Shown here: positions 16,016-24,396 of the stretch, in pieces | How positions within the stretch are numbered: position 1 is the stretch's first letter | Layout of the letters: each line of letters opens with the position of its first letter | Source: F23-D06 sp963603365 | GTDB lineage: Bacteria; Bacteroidota; Bacteroidia; Bacteroidales; WCHB1-69 | Assembly (NCBI GenBank): GCA_963603365.1 | Contig: CAVCMI010000015.1 | Location: 1-64,000 of the forward strand | Direction: 5' to 3' | Length of the DNA stretch: 64,000 bases | Position numbers and translations under genes: made by a program | The notes under the pieces: generated by a model | The model's database searches: none | Seen by the model: only the letters and a program-made list of their open reading frames with translations | What the model was told of the DNA's origin: nothing

Positions 16016-16270
16016 TTATTTAGCTCTTTCAATGATTTCTACTAAACGCCAACATTTGTTCTTGCTCAAAGGGCGGGTTTCCATAATTCTCACTCTGTCA
16101 CCGATATGGCAGTCGTTGTTCTCGTCGTGTGCCATGAATTTAGTGGAACGTTTGAGGAACTTTCCGTAAATGGGGTGTTTCATCTTGCGTTCGACCATAA
16201 TGACAATGGACTTGTCCATCTTGTCGCTGACCACGACACCTTCTCTCACTTTTCTATTGTTTCTTTCCAT
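16016..16270 (-). CDS. rpsQ: 30S ribosomal protein S17
   Basis: S17 is a primary 16S rRNA-binding protein with an OB fold. The 84-residue protein begins MERNNRKVREGVVVSDKMDK and contains the signature region GDRVRIMETRPLSKNKCWRL. Normal length and position between rpmC and rplN. Confidence 0.97.
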   Translation of the reverse strand: MERNNRKVREGVVVSDKMDKSIVIMVERKMKHPIYGKFLKRSTKFMAHDENNDCHIGDRVRIMETRPLSKNKCWRLVEIIERAK

Positions 16271-16282
16271 AATATCCGGTGA

Positions 16283-16483
16283 TTATTTATTATCGTTCAA
16301 TTCGCGTTTCCGCAGTTCTGTGTACAGCCTTGCGATGGTGCGGCGCTGTTCCTTTATCTTCTGGGGGTTCTCAAGCGGAGATATCGCATGGTTGAGTCTC
16401 ATCTTGACAAGCTGGTCCTTTTCATTGTCCAGCTTCTCTTTTATTTCCGGAGTGGTAAGTTCGTTTATGACTTTCTGTTTCAT
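16283..16483 (-). CDS. rpmC: 50S ribosomal protein L29
   Basis: L29 lies beside the exit tunnel and helps dock trigger factor and SRP. This 66-residue helical protein has the family pattern TTPEIKEKLDNEKDQLVKM and the end RRTIARLYTELRKRELN. Confidence 0.95.
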   Translation of the reverse strand: MKQKVINELTTPEIKEKLDNEKDQLVKMRLNHAISPLENPQKIKEQRRTIARLYTELRKRELNDNK

Positions 16484-16494
16484 ACTGCCTCGTG

Positions 16495-16920
16495 TTAAAT
16501 TTCTTCTGAATAATCTCTTCTTACAATGAACTTCGTATGGACGGGCAGCTTCTGGGCTCCCAGTCTCATGGCTTCCTTTGCCACTTCCAACGGAATGCCG
16601 TCGGCTTCGAAAAGTATGCGTCCCGGACTTACGCGAGCGGCGAAATACTCGGGAGTACCCTTACCTTTACCCATACGGACTTCAGCAGGTTTCTTGGTGA
16701 CCGGGCGGTCAGGGAAAATGCGGATCCACAACTGCCCTTCACGTTTCATTTCACGAGTGATGGCCTGACGGGCTGCTTCAATCTGACGGGCACTGATCCA
16801 AAACTCATCCAGTGTTTTCAGTGCGAAAGAACCGAATGAAATTTCCGCGCCACGCTTGGTGATTGATTTCATTCTGCCTTTCTGCGGCCTTCTGTATTTG
16901 GTCTTTTTCGGTTGTAACAT
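16495..16920 (-). CDS. rplP: 50S ribosomal protein L16
   Basis: L16 sits at the A site, where it helps tRNA accommodation. The 141-residue protein begins MLQPKKTKYRRPQKGRMK and contains QIEAARQAITREMKREGQLW and RMGKGKGTPEYFAARVSPG, all signature regions. Length is normal. Confidence 0.98.
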   Translation of the reverse strand: MLQPKKTKYRRPQKGRMKSITKRGAEISFGSFALKTLDEFWISARQIEAARQAITREMKREGQLWIRIFPDRPVTKKPAEVRMGKGKGTPEYFAARVSPGRILFEADGIPLEVAKEAMRLGAQKLPVHTKFIVRRDYSEEI

Positions 16921-16972
16921 TGCTTTTAATGTTTTTTATTTGTTATTTATTGCCGGCATCTTGGCGTCGGCA

Positions 16973-17722
16973 TTAGTTATTGTTTGTCTTGTTGTTTCTG
17001 GGACCGTTGCCGCCTTTGCGGGGACCGCGGTACATGCGCTTTGCCGGACCGCCTTTCTGTTCCTTGTTGTCAACGTTCTGGGCAAACAAGTCGCGCTTCC
17101 CGTAAACGATGCCGCGGCAAATCCATACCTTGATGCCGATACATCCGTATGTCGTATGAGCCTCTACCGGAGCGTAGTCGATGTCTGCTCTCAACGTGTG
17201 CAACGGGATGCGCCCCTCCTTGAAATGTTCTGAACGGGCCATTTCGGCGCCGCCCAAACGACCGGCTGCCGTAATCTTGATGCCGTCAGCCTGGGCACGC
17301 ATGGTGGACGAGATGGCGGTCTTGATGGCTTTCTTGTATGCCACACGGCCTTCGATCTGTCTGGCGATGTTCTGGGCCACAAGCTGTGCGTCCAAATCCG
17401 GACGTTTCACCTCTACGATGTTAATCTGTATTTCCTTGCCTGTAATCACCTTCAACTCCTCCTTCACTTTGTCCACTTCCGTGCCGCCCTTGCCGATGAT
17501 AAGGCCCGGACGTGCGGTGCTGATGGTGACCGTGACCAGCTTCAATGTTCTTTCAATATAAATTTTCGAGATGCCGGCTTTGGAAAACTTTGCATTCAGA
17601 TACTTTCTGATTTTGTCATCTTCGACAATCTTACTGGCGAATGATTTGCCGCCATACCAATTAGAATCCCAGCCTCTGACAATGCCGAGGCGTAAGCCTA
17701 CCGGATTTACTTTTTGACCCAT
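16973..17722 (-). CDS. rpsC: 30S ribosomal protein S3
   Basis: S3 lies at the mRNA entry tunnel and has helicase-related roles. The 249-residue protein begins MGQKVNPVGLRLGIVRGWDS, has the KH domain with RPGLIIGKGGTEVDKVKEEL and the C-terminal domain with GRLGGAEMARSEHFKEGRIP. The basic, glycine- and asparagine-rich C-terminal tail (RMYRGPRKGGNGPRNNK) extends slightly past the usual end. Confidence 0.98.
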   Translation of the reverse strand: MGQKVNPVGLRLGIVRGWDSNWYGGKSFASKIVEDDKIRKYLNAKFSKAGISKIYIERTLKLVTVTISTARPGLIIGKGGTEVDKVKEELKVITGKEIQINIVEVKRPDLDAQLVAQNIARQIEGRVAYKKAIKTAISSTMRAQADGIKITAAGRLGGAEMARSEHFKEGRIPLHTLRADIDYAPVEAHTTYGCIGIKVWICRGIVYGKRDLFAQNVDNKEQKGGPAKRMYRGPRKGGNGPRNNKTNNN

Positions 17723-17741
17723 ACTTGATTAATTATTGTAT

Positions 17742-18176
17742 TTATTCTTCTGTTGTTATTTTTTCAGCATTTGCTTTCTCCATGTTCCTGTCGGCAATTA
17801 TCAGGGTCACGTGATTGGAACGTTTCCTGATACGATTGGCGCGCCCTTGCGGTGCCGTGCGGATGCGTTTCAACATCCTTCCGCCATCTACCATGATGGT
17901 CCTGACATACAGGTCGGCATTCTCCAGCCGTGCGCCGTCATTCTTCACCTGCCAGTTGGCCACAGCCGACTTCAAGAGCTTCAACAGCTTCTCAGCTGCT
18001 TCTCTGCGACTGTATTTCAACACGCTCATAGCATAATCTACATTCTTGCCGCGAATTACGTTTGCCATAATTCTCATTTTGCGCGGTGAGGTCGGATTAT
18101 CAACTAATCGGGCCATATAGATTGTCTTGTTGGCTTCTTTACGCGCTTCGGCTGCTAATTTCTTGTTTGCACTCAT
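17742..18176 (-). CDS. rplV: 50S ribosomal protein L22
   Basis: L22 lines the exit tunnel with its beta-hairpin. The 144-residue protein has ARLVDNPTSPRKMRIMANVI, the middle KSAVANWQVKNDGARLENA and the hairpin region MVDGGRMLKRIRTAPQGRAN. It is the first gene of the operon, with its own promoter at 18270. The genes normally placed before it (rpsJ, rplC, rplD, rplW, rplB, rpsS) are absent, and mscS stands there instead. Confidence 0.96.
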   Translation of the reverse strand: MSANKKLAAEARKEANKTIYMARLVDNPTSPRKMRIMANVIRGKNVDYAMSVLKYSRREAAEKLLKLLKSAVANWQVKNDGARLENADLYVRTIMVDGGRMLKRIRTAPQGRANRIRKRSNHVTLIIADRNMEKANAEKITTEE

Positions 18177-18269
18177 TTCGTTTCTTACCTTATTTTATTC
18201 TTATTTATCTATATACAATTTCAATGACCAGTCTTTTCCCACCCCAAAATACCCATACTAATCGGGCGG

Positions 18270-18277
18270 CAAAAATA
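18270..18277 (-). promoter_or_regulatory. promoter of the rplV-rpsE operon
   Basis: On the minus strand the sequence is TATTTTTG followed by C, a full minus-7 match. It lies about 93 bases before the rplV ATG and gives the truncated ribosomal operon its own start of transcription. Confidence 0.7.
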
Positions 18278-18331
18278 GAATTTTTTTTTATACAATCCGT
18301 TGTTTATAAATATTTTTCCTGAAAGATTGTC

Positions 18332-19153
18332 TTATGATTGTCGGATATGTACATCCATTTGATTATAAGGTATTTCAATACCCTCGCGACGGAACTCTGA
18401 ATAGATATTCTCGTTGAGTTCATACAACACGGCCCAATAGTCCTCGGGCTTCATCCAGACATACAGGACCAGTTCCACTGCATGCGCACCCAAACTGTCT
18501 ACAACCACCTTGGGTTTGTTGGGCTCGCGCAGCACCGGCTTGCAGCCGTCGGCCACCCGCAACATCGCATTGCGCGCTCTCTCTACTGATTCTCCGTATG
18601 CTATGCCCACCCTGACAGACACTCTGCTCATTGGCCAACTGGTATGGTTGGTCACCGATTTGGTCGCCAACTCGGTATTGGGGATGATGATGTTTTTGTT
18701 GTCATAAGTGCGGAGCGTAGTGCTGAATATCTTGATGCTCTCTACATAGCCGGCGTATGTGCCCTGTTCAATGTAGTCGCCCACCTTAAAAGGACGGAGC
18801 AGCAAGATGATGACGCCACCTGCGAAGTTCTGCAGCGTGCCTTGCAATGCCATGCCAACCGCCAAGCCCGCAGCGCCCAAAATTGCCACGAAAGTGGTCA
18901 TCTTGATACCCACTATGCCCATAACGGTCAACACTAACACGACCTTGAGGGAAACGTCGATCAGAGAGTTGAGGAACTGCTGCAGCGACGGGTCAACTTT
19001 GTTACGTTGGTATGCCTTGTTCAGCAATTTGCCCAACATCTTGATCAGCTTCAGTCCGACATACAATACCAGCAACGCTATTATCAACTGCGGTATGTTC
19101 TTGAAGATCACATCAGACAGAAATGTCTTGGCGGCTTCGACGATTTTTTCCAT
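18332..19153 (-). CDS. MscS-family mechanosensitive channel
   Basis: The 273-residue protein has three N-terminal membrane segments and the MscS beta and C-terminal domains. The pore helix region AAGLAVGMALQGTLQNFAGG, followed by VIILLLRPFKVGDYIE, is the standard TM3/beta transition. Small MscS channels open under osmotic downshock and let solutes out. Length is close to E. coli MscS (286). It stands between the ribosomal operon and pepE, reading in the same direction as both. Confidence 0.95.
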   Translation of the reverse strand: MEKIVEAAKTFLSDVIFKNIPQLIIALLVLYVGLKLIKMLGKLLNKAYQRNKVDPSLQQFLNSLIDVSLKVVLVLTVMGIVGIKMTTFVAILGAAGLAVGMALQGTLQNFAGGVIILLLRPFKVGDYIEQGTYAGYVESIKIFSTTLRTYDNKNIIIPNTELATKSVTNHTSWPMSRVSVRVGIAYGESVERARNAMLRVADGCKPVLREPNKPKVVVDSLGAHAVELVLYVWMKPEDYWAVLYELNENIYSEFRREGIEIPYNQMDVHIRQS

Positions 19154-19181
19154 TTCCTATGTTTTTTGATTATTGTTCACT

Positions 19182-19220
19182 GAAAAAAAACAGAAACGCC
19201 GCAGAACCAGCGTCTGCGGC
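19182..19220 (-). terminator. terminator of the thrS-ffh-folD-pepE operon
   Basis: An 8-bp GC-rich stem, GCCGCAGA (19198-19205) with TCTGCGGC (19213-19220), is followed on the minus strand by a T tract (complement of 19183-19190). Confidence 0.85.
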
Positions 19221-19247
19221 AGTTTCCGGTATCTGCATGCGCCATGG

Positions 19248-19994
19248 CTACCGGAGATTGAACGGGAATGTTTCGCCAGGATTCTTCTCTTCGGGTTCTT
19301 TCCCGTAACGGAGCACAACCATCTTCCGGGTTCCCTTGAGCGTAATGCGTTCATTCTCTACCCACAACGCCGTTCCCTCGCGCAGCCCCGCCACCGTCAT
19401 CCGCTTGTTGACGGCCAGATACTCTGAAAGGCGCACCTGACGCGTTTCGCCGCCATGACGGATGGCATCGTTGATGTCTTGCGGATAAGGGTCAATATAG
19501 TGCGGGTTGATCTGGAAAGGAACCAGGTCGAAACATTTGAAACTTTCCGGCATCACTATAGGCATGTCGTTGGTGGTGCAGAGGGTCGGACAGGCCACAT
19601 TGGAGCCGGCGCTCCAGCCAATGTAAGGCGTTCCCTCCATCACTTTTCGGCACACGGGCTCTATGAGCCTGTTGCGGTGCAACTCGGCAACCAGATGAAA
19701 CGTATTGCCGCCGCCAACTACAATGATGTCGGCGTTTTCGACAACCTCAGCAGGTCTTTCCGACGTATGGACTGAAATGATTTTTTTGCCGAACTGTGCA
19801 AACACTTTCTGCACCCGCTCTGTATAGGCATCATAACTGTCTGGGTAGACCTTTCCGCCTACATCTACGCCAGCATACGGGACAAAAGCGATTGTCTCCG
19901 CCGTACCTTGCATAAATTCTGCCAGAAGAGGCTGACACCAGCCCAGATAGGGCTCTTTATAATTTGTCGAATTGCTAATCAGTAAAAGTTTCAT
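19248..19994 (-). CDS. pepE: alpha-aspartyl dipeptidase (peptidase E, family S51)
   Basis: PepE hydrolyses dipeptides with an N-terminal aspartate in the cytoplasm. The nucleophile serine is in the signature GWSAGSN, preceded by DIIVVGGGNTFHL, and the likely histidine of the active site is in QINPHYIDP. The protein has 248 residues, somewhat longer than the 229 of Salmonella PepE through its C-terminus, and no signal peptide. It follows folD by 11 bases as the last gene of the thrS operon and is closed by the hairpin at 19182-19220. Confidence 0.9.
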   Translation of the reverse strand: MKLLLISNSTNYKEPYLGWCQPLLAEFMQGTAETIAFVPYAGVDVGGKVYPDSYDAYTERVQKVFAQFGKKIISVHTSERPAEVVENADIIVVGGGNTFHLVAELHRNRLIEPVCRKVMEGTPYIGWSAGSNVACPTLCTTNDMPIVMPESFKCFDLVPFQINPHYIDPYPQDINDAIRHGGETRQVRLSEYLAVNKRMTVAGLREGTALWVENERITLKGTRKMVVLRYGKEPEEKNPGETFPFNLR

Positions 19995-20005
19995 ACGCTA
20001 TGCTT

Positions 20006-20884
20006 TTATAATGTCCTTCTTTTCTTGTAGGCCTTCATCGTGTTCTGCAGCAGGCAGGCCATCGTCATAGAGCCCACGCCGCCGGGCACCGGTGTTATCG
20101 CTTCGCACTTCTGGCTCACCTCATCAAACTTCACATCGCCGCAAACGCGGTAGCCTGACGGATAGCCGGGGTCAGGGACGCGGTGAATGCCCACATCTAT
20201 CACCGTCGCTTTTTCCTTCACATAGTCTGATGTTATCATCTCGGGTTGACCAATGGCCACAATGAGGATGTCGGCACGGCTGCAAACCCTTTTCAAATTG
20301 GCAGTGCGGCTATGGCATACCGTGACGGTAGCATTGGCGTCTTTCTGCAACAGCATCATAGACAACGGTTTCCCTACAATGTTGCTGCGCCCTACTATGA
20401 CACAGTCTTTTCCGGCCGTCTCGATATGGCTGCGGCGGATCAGTTCCATGACACCCTGCGGTGTGGCAGGAGCGTAACAATCCTTTCCCAGCAACAGTCT
20501 TCCCATATTGACCGGATGAAAGCAGTCCATATCTTTGTCGGGTGATACGTGGGCGGTCACGTTGTCGATGGAGACCTGTGCCGGAAGCGGCATCTGGATA
20601 ATATAGCCGTCGATTTCATCATCGTTGTTCAGAAAGTCGATTGTGTTGAGAAGATCCTCTTCTTTCACATTCGATGGGAATCTATATACGGAAGCCATAT
20701 AGCCTACGGCTTTGCACTGTTTCTCAATGCTGTTGACATACGAGAGGGCGGCGCCATCCTCACCGACTATCAGAACTGCAAGATGGGGGGCAGGTTTTCC
20801 ACTGTCGAGCAGTCCTTTCACCTCCGTTGCCAACTCCGTCTTGATGGTAGCGGCAATTTCCTTGCCGTTAATAATTTGTGCCAT
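20006..20884 (-). CDS. folD: FolD-type methylenetetrahydrofolate dehydrogenase/cyclohydrolase with altered active site
   Basis: FolD interconverts 5,10-methylene-, methenyl- and 10-formyl-tetrahydrofolate with NADP. The 292-residue protein aligns throughout: DGYIIQMPLPAQ, DKDMDCFHPVNMGRLLLG, VIVGRSNIVGKPLSMMLLQ and ITPVPGGVGSMT. Three family residues differ. In the substrate motif YVxxKxK it reads YVNSIEK, placing isoleucine where the catalytic lysine (Lys54 in E. coli, Lys56 in human) belongs, although the second lysine remains. DKDxDG is DKDMDC, and PGGVGPMT is PGGVGSMT. I checked these codons in the DNA. It could be a divergent active form or a protein with changed activity. Its operon partners are ffh and pepE. 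It starts 32 bases after the ffh stop. Confidence 0.88.
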   Translation of the reverse strand: MAQIINGKEIAATIKTELATEVKGLLDSGKPAPHLAVLIVGEDGAALSYVNSIEKQCKAVGYMASVYRFPSNVKEEDLLNTIDFLNNDDEIDGYIIQMPLPAQVSIDNVTAHVSPDKDMDCFHPVNMGRLLLGKDCYAPATPQGVMELIRRSHIETAGKDCVIVGRSNIVGKPLSMMLLQKDANATVTVCHSRTANLKRVCSRADILIVAIGQPEMITSDYVKEKATVIDVGIHRVPDPGYPSGYRVCGDVKFDEVSQKCEAITPVPGGVGSMTMACLLQNTMKAYKKRRTL

Positions 20885-20916
20885 TGTTATTGGTATTTTT
20901 CTGTCATTGTTTCTGT

Positions 20917-22257
20917 TTAGAGAGGACGGCGGCCGGGTGCGTTCATCGCACGCATAAGGTTGCCGGCTTTGCCGTTGTTCACCATCTTCATCATCTTGCG
21001 GGTATCTTCAAACTGCTTGAGCAGGCGGTTCACCTCCTGGATGTCACGGCCGCTGCCTCGTGCAATGCGCTTGCGTCGCGACCCGTTGATGATGTCCGGA
21101 TTGGATCTCTCCTGCGGGGTCATCGACTGTATGATAACCTCAACGCTCTTGAAGGCATTGTCGTCGATGTCCATGTCTTTCACCACCTTGCCCATGCCTG
21201 GAATCATCGACATCAGATCCTTTACATTGCCCATCTTCTTGATTTGCTGGATCTGTGACAAAAAGTCGTTGAAATCGAACTGGTTTTTGGCCAGTTTCTT
21301 CTGCAGTTTGGCGGCCTCTTCCTGGTCGAACTGATCTTGGGCCCTTTCCACGAAGGAGCGGATATCGCCCATTCCGAGGATGCGTTCTGCAAGCCGGTCG
21401 GGGTGGAACACGTCAAGGGCTTCCATCTTCTCGCCCGTGCCGATGAACTTGATCGGCTTTTTGACCACGGCGCGGATGGTAAGTGCGGCGCCGCCACGTG
21501 TGTCGCCATCCATTTTAGTGAGAATGACACCGTCAAAGTCAAGTTTGTCGTTAAAGGCTTTGGCGGTGTTCACGGCATCCTGGCCGGTCATGGCATCCAC
21601 CACAAACAGAATCTCATGCGGGTTAACAGCATCCTTGATATTGCCGATCTCCTTCATCATTTCATCATCAACGGCAAGGCGGCCTGCTGTATCTACCAGA
21701 ACCACATCATAGCCATAATCTTTGGCATATTTGACGCCGTTCTTGGCAATCTTCACAGGGTCGTGGCAGTCTGCCTCCGTATAGACGGGAACGTCGATCT
21801 GCTCGCCCAGAACCTTCAGTTGGTCGATAGCCGCCGGACGGTAAACGTCGCCGGCCACCAGCAACGGCTTCTTGCTGCGCTTGTTTTTAAGCAATTTAGC
21901 CAATTTGGCGGCATGGGTTGTCTTGCCGGATCCCTGAAGACCTGCCATCAAGATAACGGCCGGACTGCCTTTCAGGTTAATGTCAACGGCGTCACGCCCC
22001 ATCAGGGCTATCAGTTCGTCGTACGTGATCTTGACCATCAACTGGCTCGGGGAGACAGCGTTGAGCACATTCATGCCCAACGCTTTCTTCTTGACCTCAT
22101 CGGTAAAATCCTTGGCGATCTTATAGCTGACATCGGCATCAAGAAGAGCCTTTCGCACCTCTTTCATCGTTTCGGCCACATTTATCTCTGTAATGTGACC
22201 TTGACCCTTGATAATTTTAAAAGCCCTTTCTAACCTGTCGGATAAATTCTCAAACAT
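20917..22257 (-). CDS. ffh: signal recognition particle GTPase Ffh (SRP54)
   Basis: Ffh binds 4.5S RNA and signal sequences and delivers ribosomes to FtsY at the membrane. The 446-residue protein has the N domain, then the G domain with G1 GLQGSGKTTHAAKLA, DTAGRL, TKMDGDTRGGAAL and G5-region FIGTGEKMEAL. The M domain has the RNA-binding motif SRRKRIARGSGRDIQEVNRL. The C-terminal tail is short. It follows thrS by 17 bases. The SRP RNA gene was not found in the window. Confidence 0.97.
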   Translation of the reverse strand: MFENLSDRLERAFKIIKGQGHITEINVAETMKEVRKALLDADVSYKIAKDFTDEVKKKALGMNVLNAVSPSQLMVKITYDELIALMGRDAVDINLKGSPAVILMAGLQGSGKTTHAAKLAKLLKNKRSKKPLLVAGDVYRPAAIDQLKVLGEQIDVPVYTEADCHDPVKIAKNGVKYAKDYGYDVVLVDTAGRLAVDDEMMKEIGNIKDAVNPHEILFVVDAMTGQDAVNTAKAFNDKLDFDGVILTKMDGDTRGGAALTIRAVVKKPIKFIGTGEKMEALDVFHPDRLAERILGMGDIRSFVERAQDQFDQEEAAKLQKKLAKNQFDFNDFLSQIQQIKKMGNVKDLMSMIPGMGKVVKDMDIDDNAFKSVEVIIQSMTPQERSNPDIINGSRRKRIARGSGRDIQEVNRLLKQFEDTRKMMKMVNNGKAGNLMRAMNAPGRRPL

Positions 22258-22274
22258 TCTTACGTGTTATTCTG

Positions 22275-24209
22275 TTACTTCAACTCGTTTTCTATTTCTT
22301 TCTGCATCCGCGTCACAAAGTCGCCTGTCGTCATTACGCCGTCGTCCACATTGCCATGCCTGCGCACGGAGACGGTTCCGTCGGCAGCCTCTTTTTCACC
22401 CACAATCAGCATAAACGGCACTTTAGCGGTTTCGGCGTCGCGGATTTTGCGGCCGGTTTTCTCGCTGCGGTCATCGATATAGGCGCGAAGGTCATAACTG
22501 TCGAGCGTTTCTTTCACCTTACGGGCATAGTCCATGTATTTTTCGCTGATCGGGAGGATTACGGCCTGGTCGGAGGTGAGCCAAAGCGGGAAATTGCCGC
22601 CCGTATGTTCGAGCAGCACAGCCACAAAGCGTTCCATGGAGCCGAACGGGGCGCGGTGTATCATGACTGGCCGTTTCTTTTGTCCGTCGGAGTCGGTATA
22701 TTCAAGGCCGAAGCGTTCGGGGAGGTTATAGTCAACCTGTACCGTACCCAATTGCCATTGTCTGCCGATGGCGTCCTTGACCATAAAGTCGAGTTTCGGT
22801 CCGTAGAATGCGGCTTCTCCTTCCACCTCAATGGTGTTCAGCCCTTTTTCGGCGGCGGCTTCAATGATGGCACGCTGGGCCTTTTCCCAGTTCTCGTCGG
22901 TGCCGATGTATTTTTCCGTATTGTTAGGGTCGCGGAGTGAAACCTGTGCTATATAGTTGACAAACTTGAGCGTCCTGAAGATATAGAGGATAATGTCGAT
23001 AACCTTGCAGAACTCTTCCTTGATCTGGTCGGCAGTGCAGAAAAGGTGGGCGTCGTCCTGCGTAAAGCCCCTTACCCTTGTCAGTCCGTGCAGTTCGCCG
23101 CTCTGTTCGTAGCGGTAGACCGTGCCGAACTCTGCCAGGCGGAGCGGGAGTTCCTTATACGAACGCGGCCGGGAGGCATAGATCTCGCAATGGTGAGGGC
23201 AGTTCATCGGTTTCAGGAAAAACTCCTCGCCCTCTTGCGGGGTCGTGATCGGGCGGAAAGAGTCTGCCCCGTATTTCTGGTAATGTCCTGATGTCTTGTA
23301 AAGTTCCACATTGCCGATATGCGGCGTAATGACCTGCATATACCCGTATTTTTTTTGGACTCTGCGCAGGAACTGTTCCAGGCGGTCGCGCAGTGCGGCG
23401 CCCTTAGGCAGCCACAGCGGCAGGCCGGCGCCCACCTTCTGCGAGAATGTGAAGAGTTCCATCTCTTTGCCCAGTTTGCGGTGGTCGCGCTTTTTGGCCT
23501 CTTCGAGCATAGCAAGATACTCGTCAAGTTCTTTCTTTTTCGGGAATGTTACCGCATAGATACGGGTCAGTTGCTTGCGTTTTTCATCGCCGCGCCAGTA
23601 TGCCCCGGCCGTTTTAAGCAGCTTTATGGCCTTGATGGCCGACGTGTCGTAGAGGTGCGGCCCGCGGCAAAGGTCCGTGAATGCACCGCTCTCATAAAAA
23701 GTGATTTGGCCGTCTTCAAGACCGTCGATGAGTTCGAGCTTGTACTCGTCACCTTTGCGGGTAAAATATTCTATTGCTTCCTGTTTTGACACTTCCTTGC
23801 GGACGAATCGGGTCTTGCGGGCGGCAATCTCCTGCATTCTTTTCTCTATCTTGGGAAAATCATCGGCCGAAATCGGGTAGTCCATAAAGTCAATGTCATA
23901 GTAGAAGCCCGTTTCGATATGGGGTCCGATGCCGAACTTGACACCGGGGTACAGTTCCTCGATAGCCGATGCCATCAGGTGCGCCGAACTGTGCCAGAAT
24001 GTATCCTTGCCTTCTCTGTCATTCCAAGTGTAAAGCACGAGAGAGGAATCTTTGCCGATAGGACGGTCCAATTCGACCATCTCGTCGTTAACCTTGGCAA
24101 CCAATACGTTGCGCGCCAATCCTTCACTCAGGCTCCGGGCTGCCTCGTATGGCGTAATGCCCTGTTCAAATTCTTTCACCGAGCCGTCAGGCAGTGTAAT
24201 TCTAATCAT
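22275..24209 (-). CDS. thrS: threonyl-tRNA synthetase
   Basis: ThrRS charges tRNA-Thr. The 644-residue protein has the N-terminal TGS domain, the editing domain with HSSAHLMASAIEELYPG, the class II catalytic core with FFLKPMNCPHH, the motif 2 region EFGTVYRYEQSGELHGLTRV and motif 3 IHRAPFGSMERFVAVLLEH, and the anticodon-binding domain. All signature residues are in place. It leads the thrS-ffh-folD-pepE operon. In many bacteria infC follows thrS, but here ffh does. A full minus-7 box lies 44 bases upstream, and no T-box or stem-loop leader is evident. Confidence 0.98.
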   Translation of the reverse strand: MIRITLPDGSVKEFEQGITPYEAARSLSEGLARNVLVAKVNDEMVELDRPIGKDSSLVLYTWNDREGKDTFWHSSAHLMASAIEELYPGVKFGIGPHIETGFYYDIDFMDYPISADDFPKIEKRMQEIAARKTRFVRKEVSKQEAIEYFTRKGDEYKLELIDGLEDGQITFYESGAFTDLCRGPHLYDTSAIKAIKLLKTAGAYWRGDEKRKQLTRIYAVTFPKKKELDEYLAMLEEAKKRDHRKLGKEMELFTFSQKVGAGLPLWLPKGAALRDRLEQFLRRVQKKYGYMQVITPHIGNVELYKTSGHYQKYGADSFRPITTPQEGEEFFLKPMNCPHHCEIYASRPRSYKELPLRLAEFGTVYRYEQSGELHGLTRVRGFTQDDAHLFCTADQIKEEFCKVIDIILYIFRTLKFVNYIAQVSLRDPNNTEKYIGTDENWEKAQRAIIEAAAEKGLNTIEVEGEAAFYGPKLDFMVKDAIGRQWQLGTVQVDYNLPERFGLEYTDSDGQKKRPVMIHRAPFGSMERFVAVLLEHTGGNFPLWLTSDQAVILPISEKYMDYARKVKETLDSYDLRAYIDDRSEKTGRKIRDAETAKVPFMLIVGEKEAADGTVSVRRHGNVDDGVMTTGDFVTRMQKEIENELK

Positions 24210-24253
24210 GATATTCCTTAAAATTGAGTTTTTACAGCCGTTAAAAAAGCGTG

Positions 24254-24261
24254 CAAAAATA
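24254..24261 (-). promoter_or_regulatory. thrS promoter minus-7 box
   Basis: On the minus strand it reads TATTTTTG followed by C, 44 bases before the thrS ATG. Confidence 0.65.
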
Positions 24262-24320
24262 ATAAAAAAACACGTAAGGCCTCATTGCCCACAATAGCGG
24301 ATACAAACCGAAATATTTAG

Positions 24321-24328
24321 TACTTTTG
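24321..24328 (+). promoter_or_regulatory. promoter of the secreted subtilase gene
   Basis: TACTTTTG followed by C matches TAnnTTTG and lies 68 bases before the preferred ATG at 24397. Confidence 0.65.
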
Positions 24329-24338
24329 CGGCTCTAAA

Positions 24339-24359
24339 AAAAGCCTTTGCAAGGCTTTT
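24339..24359 (+). promoter_or_regulatory. leader hairpin of the subtilase mRNA
   Basis: AAAAGCCTT (24339-24347) pairs perfectly with AAGGCTTTT (24351-24359) around a TGC loop. It starts about ten bases after the minus-7 box, so it would form at the very 5' end of the mRNA. It ends in four T only, so it is either a weak attenuator or a 5' stability element. Confidence 0.5.
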
Positions 24360-24396
24360 GGCTGGAAACGTTTCACAAAAAACATCATCTATTGTT

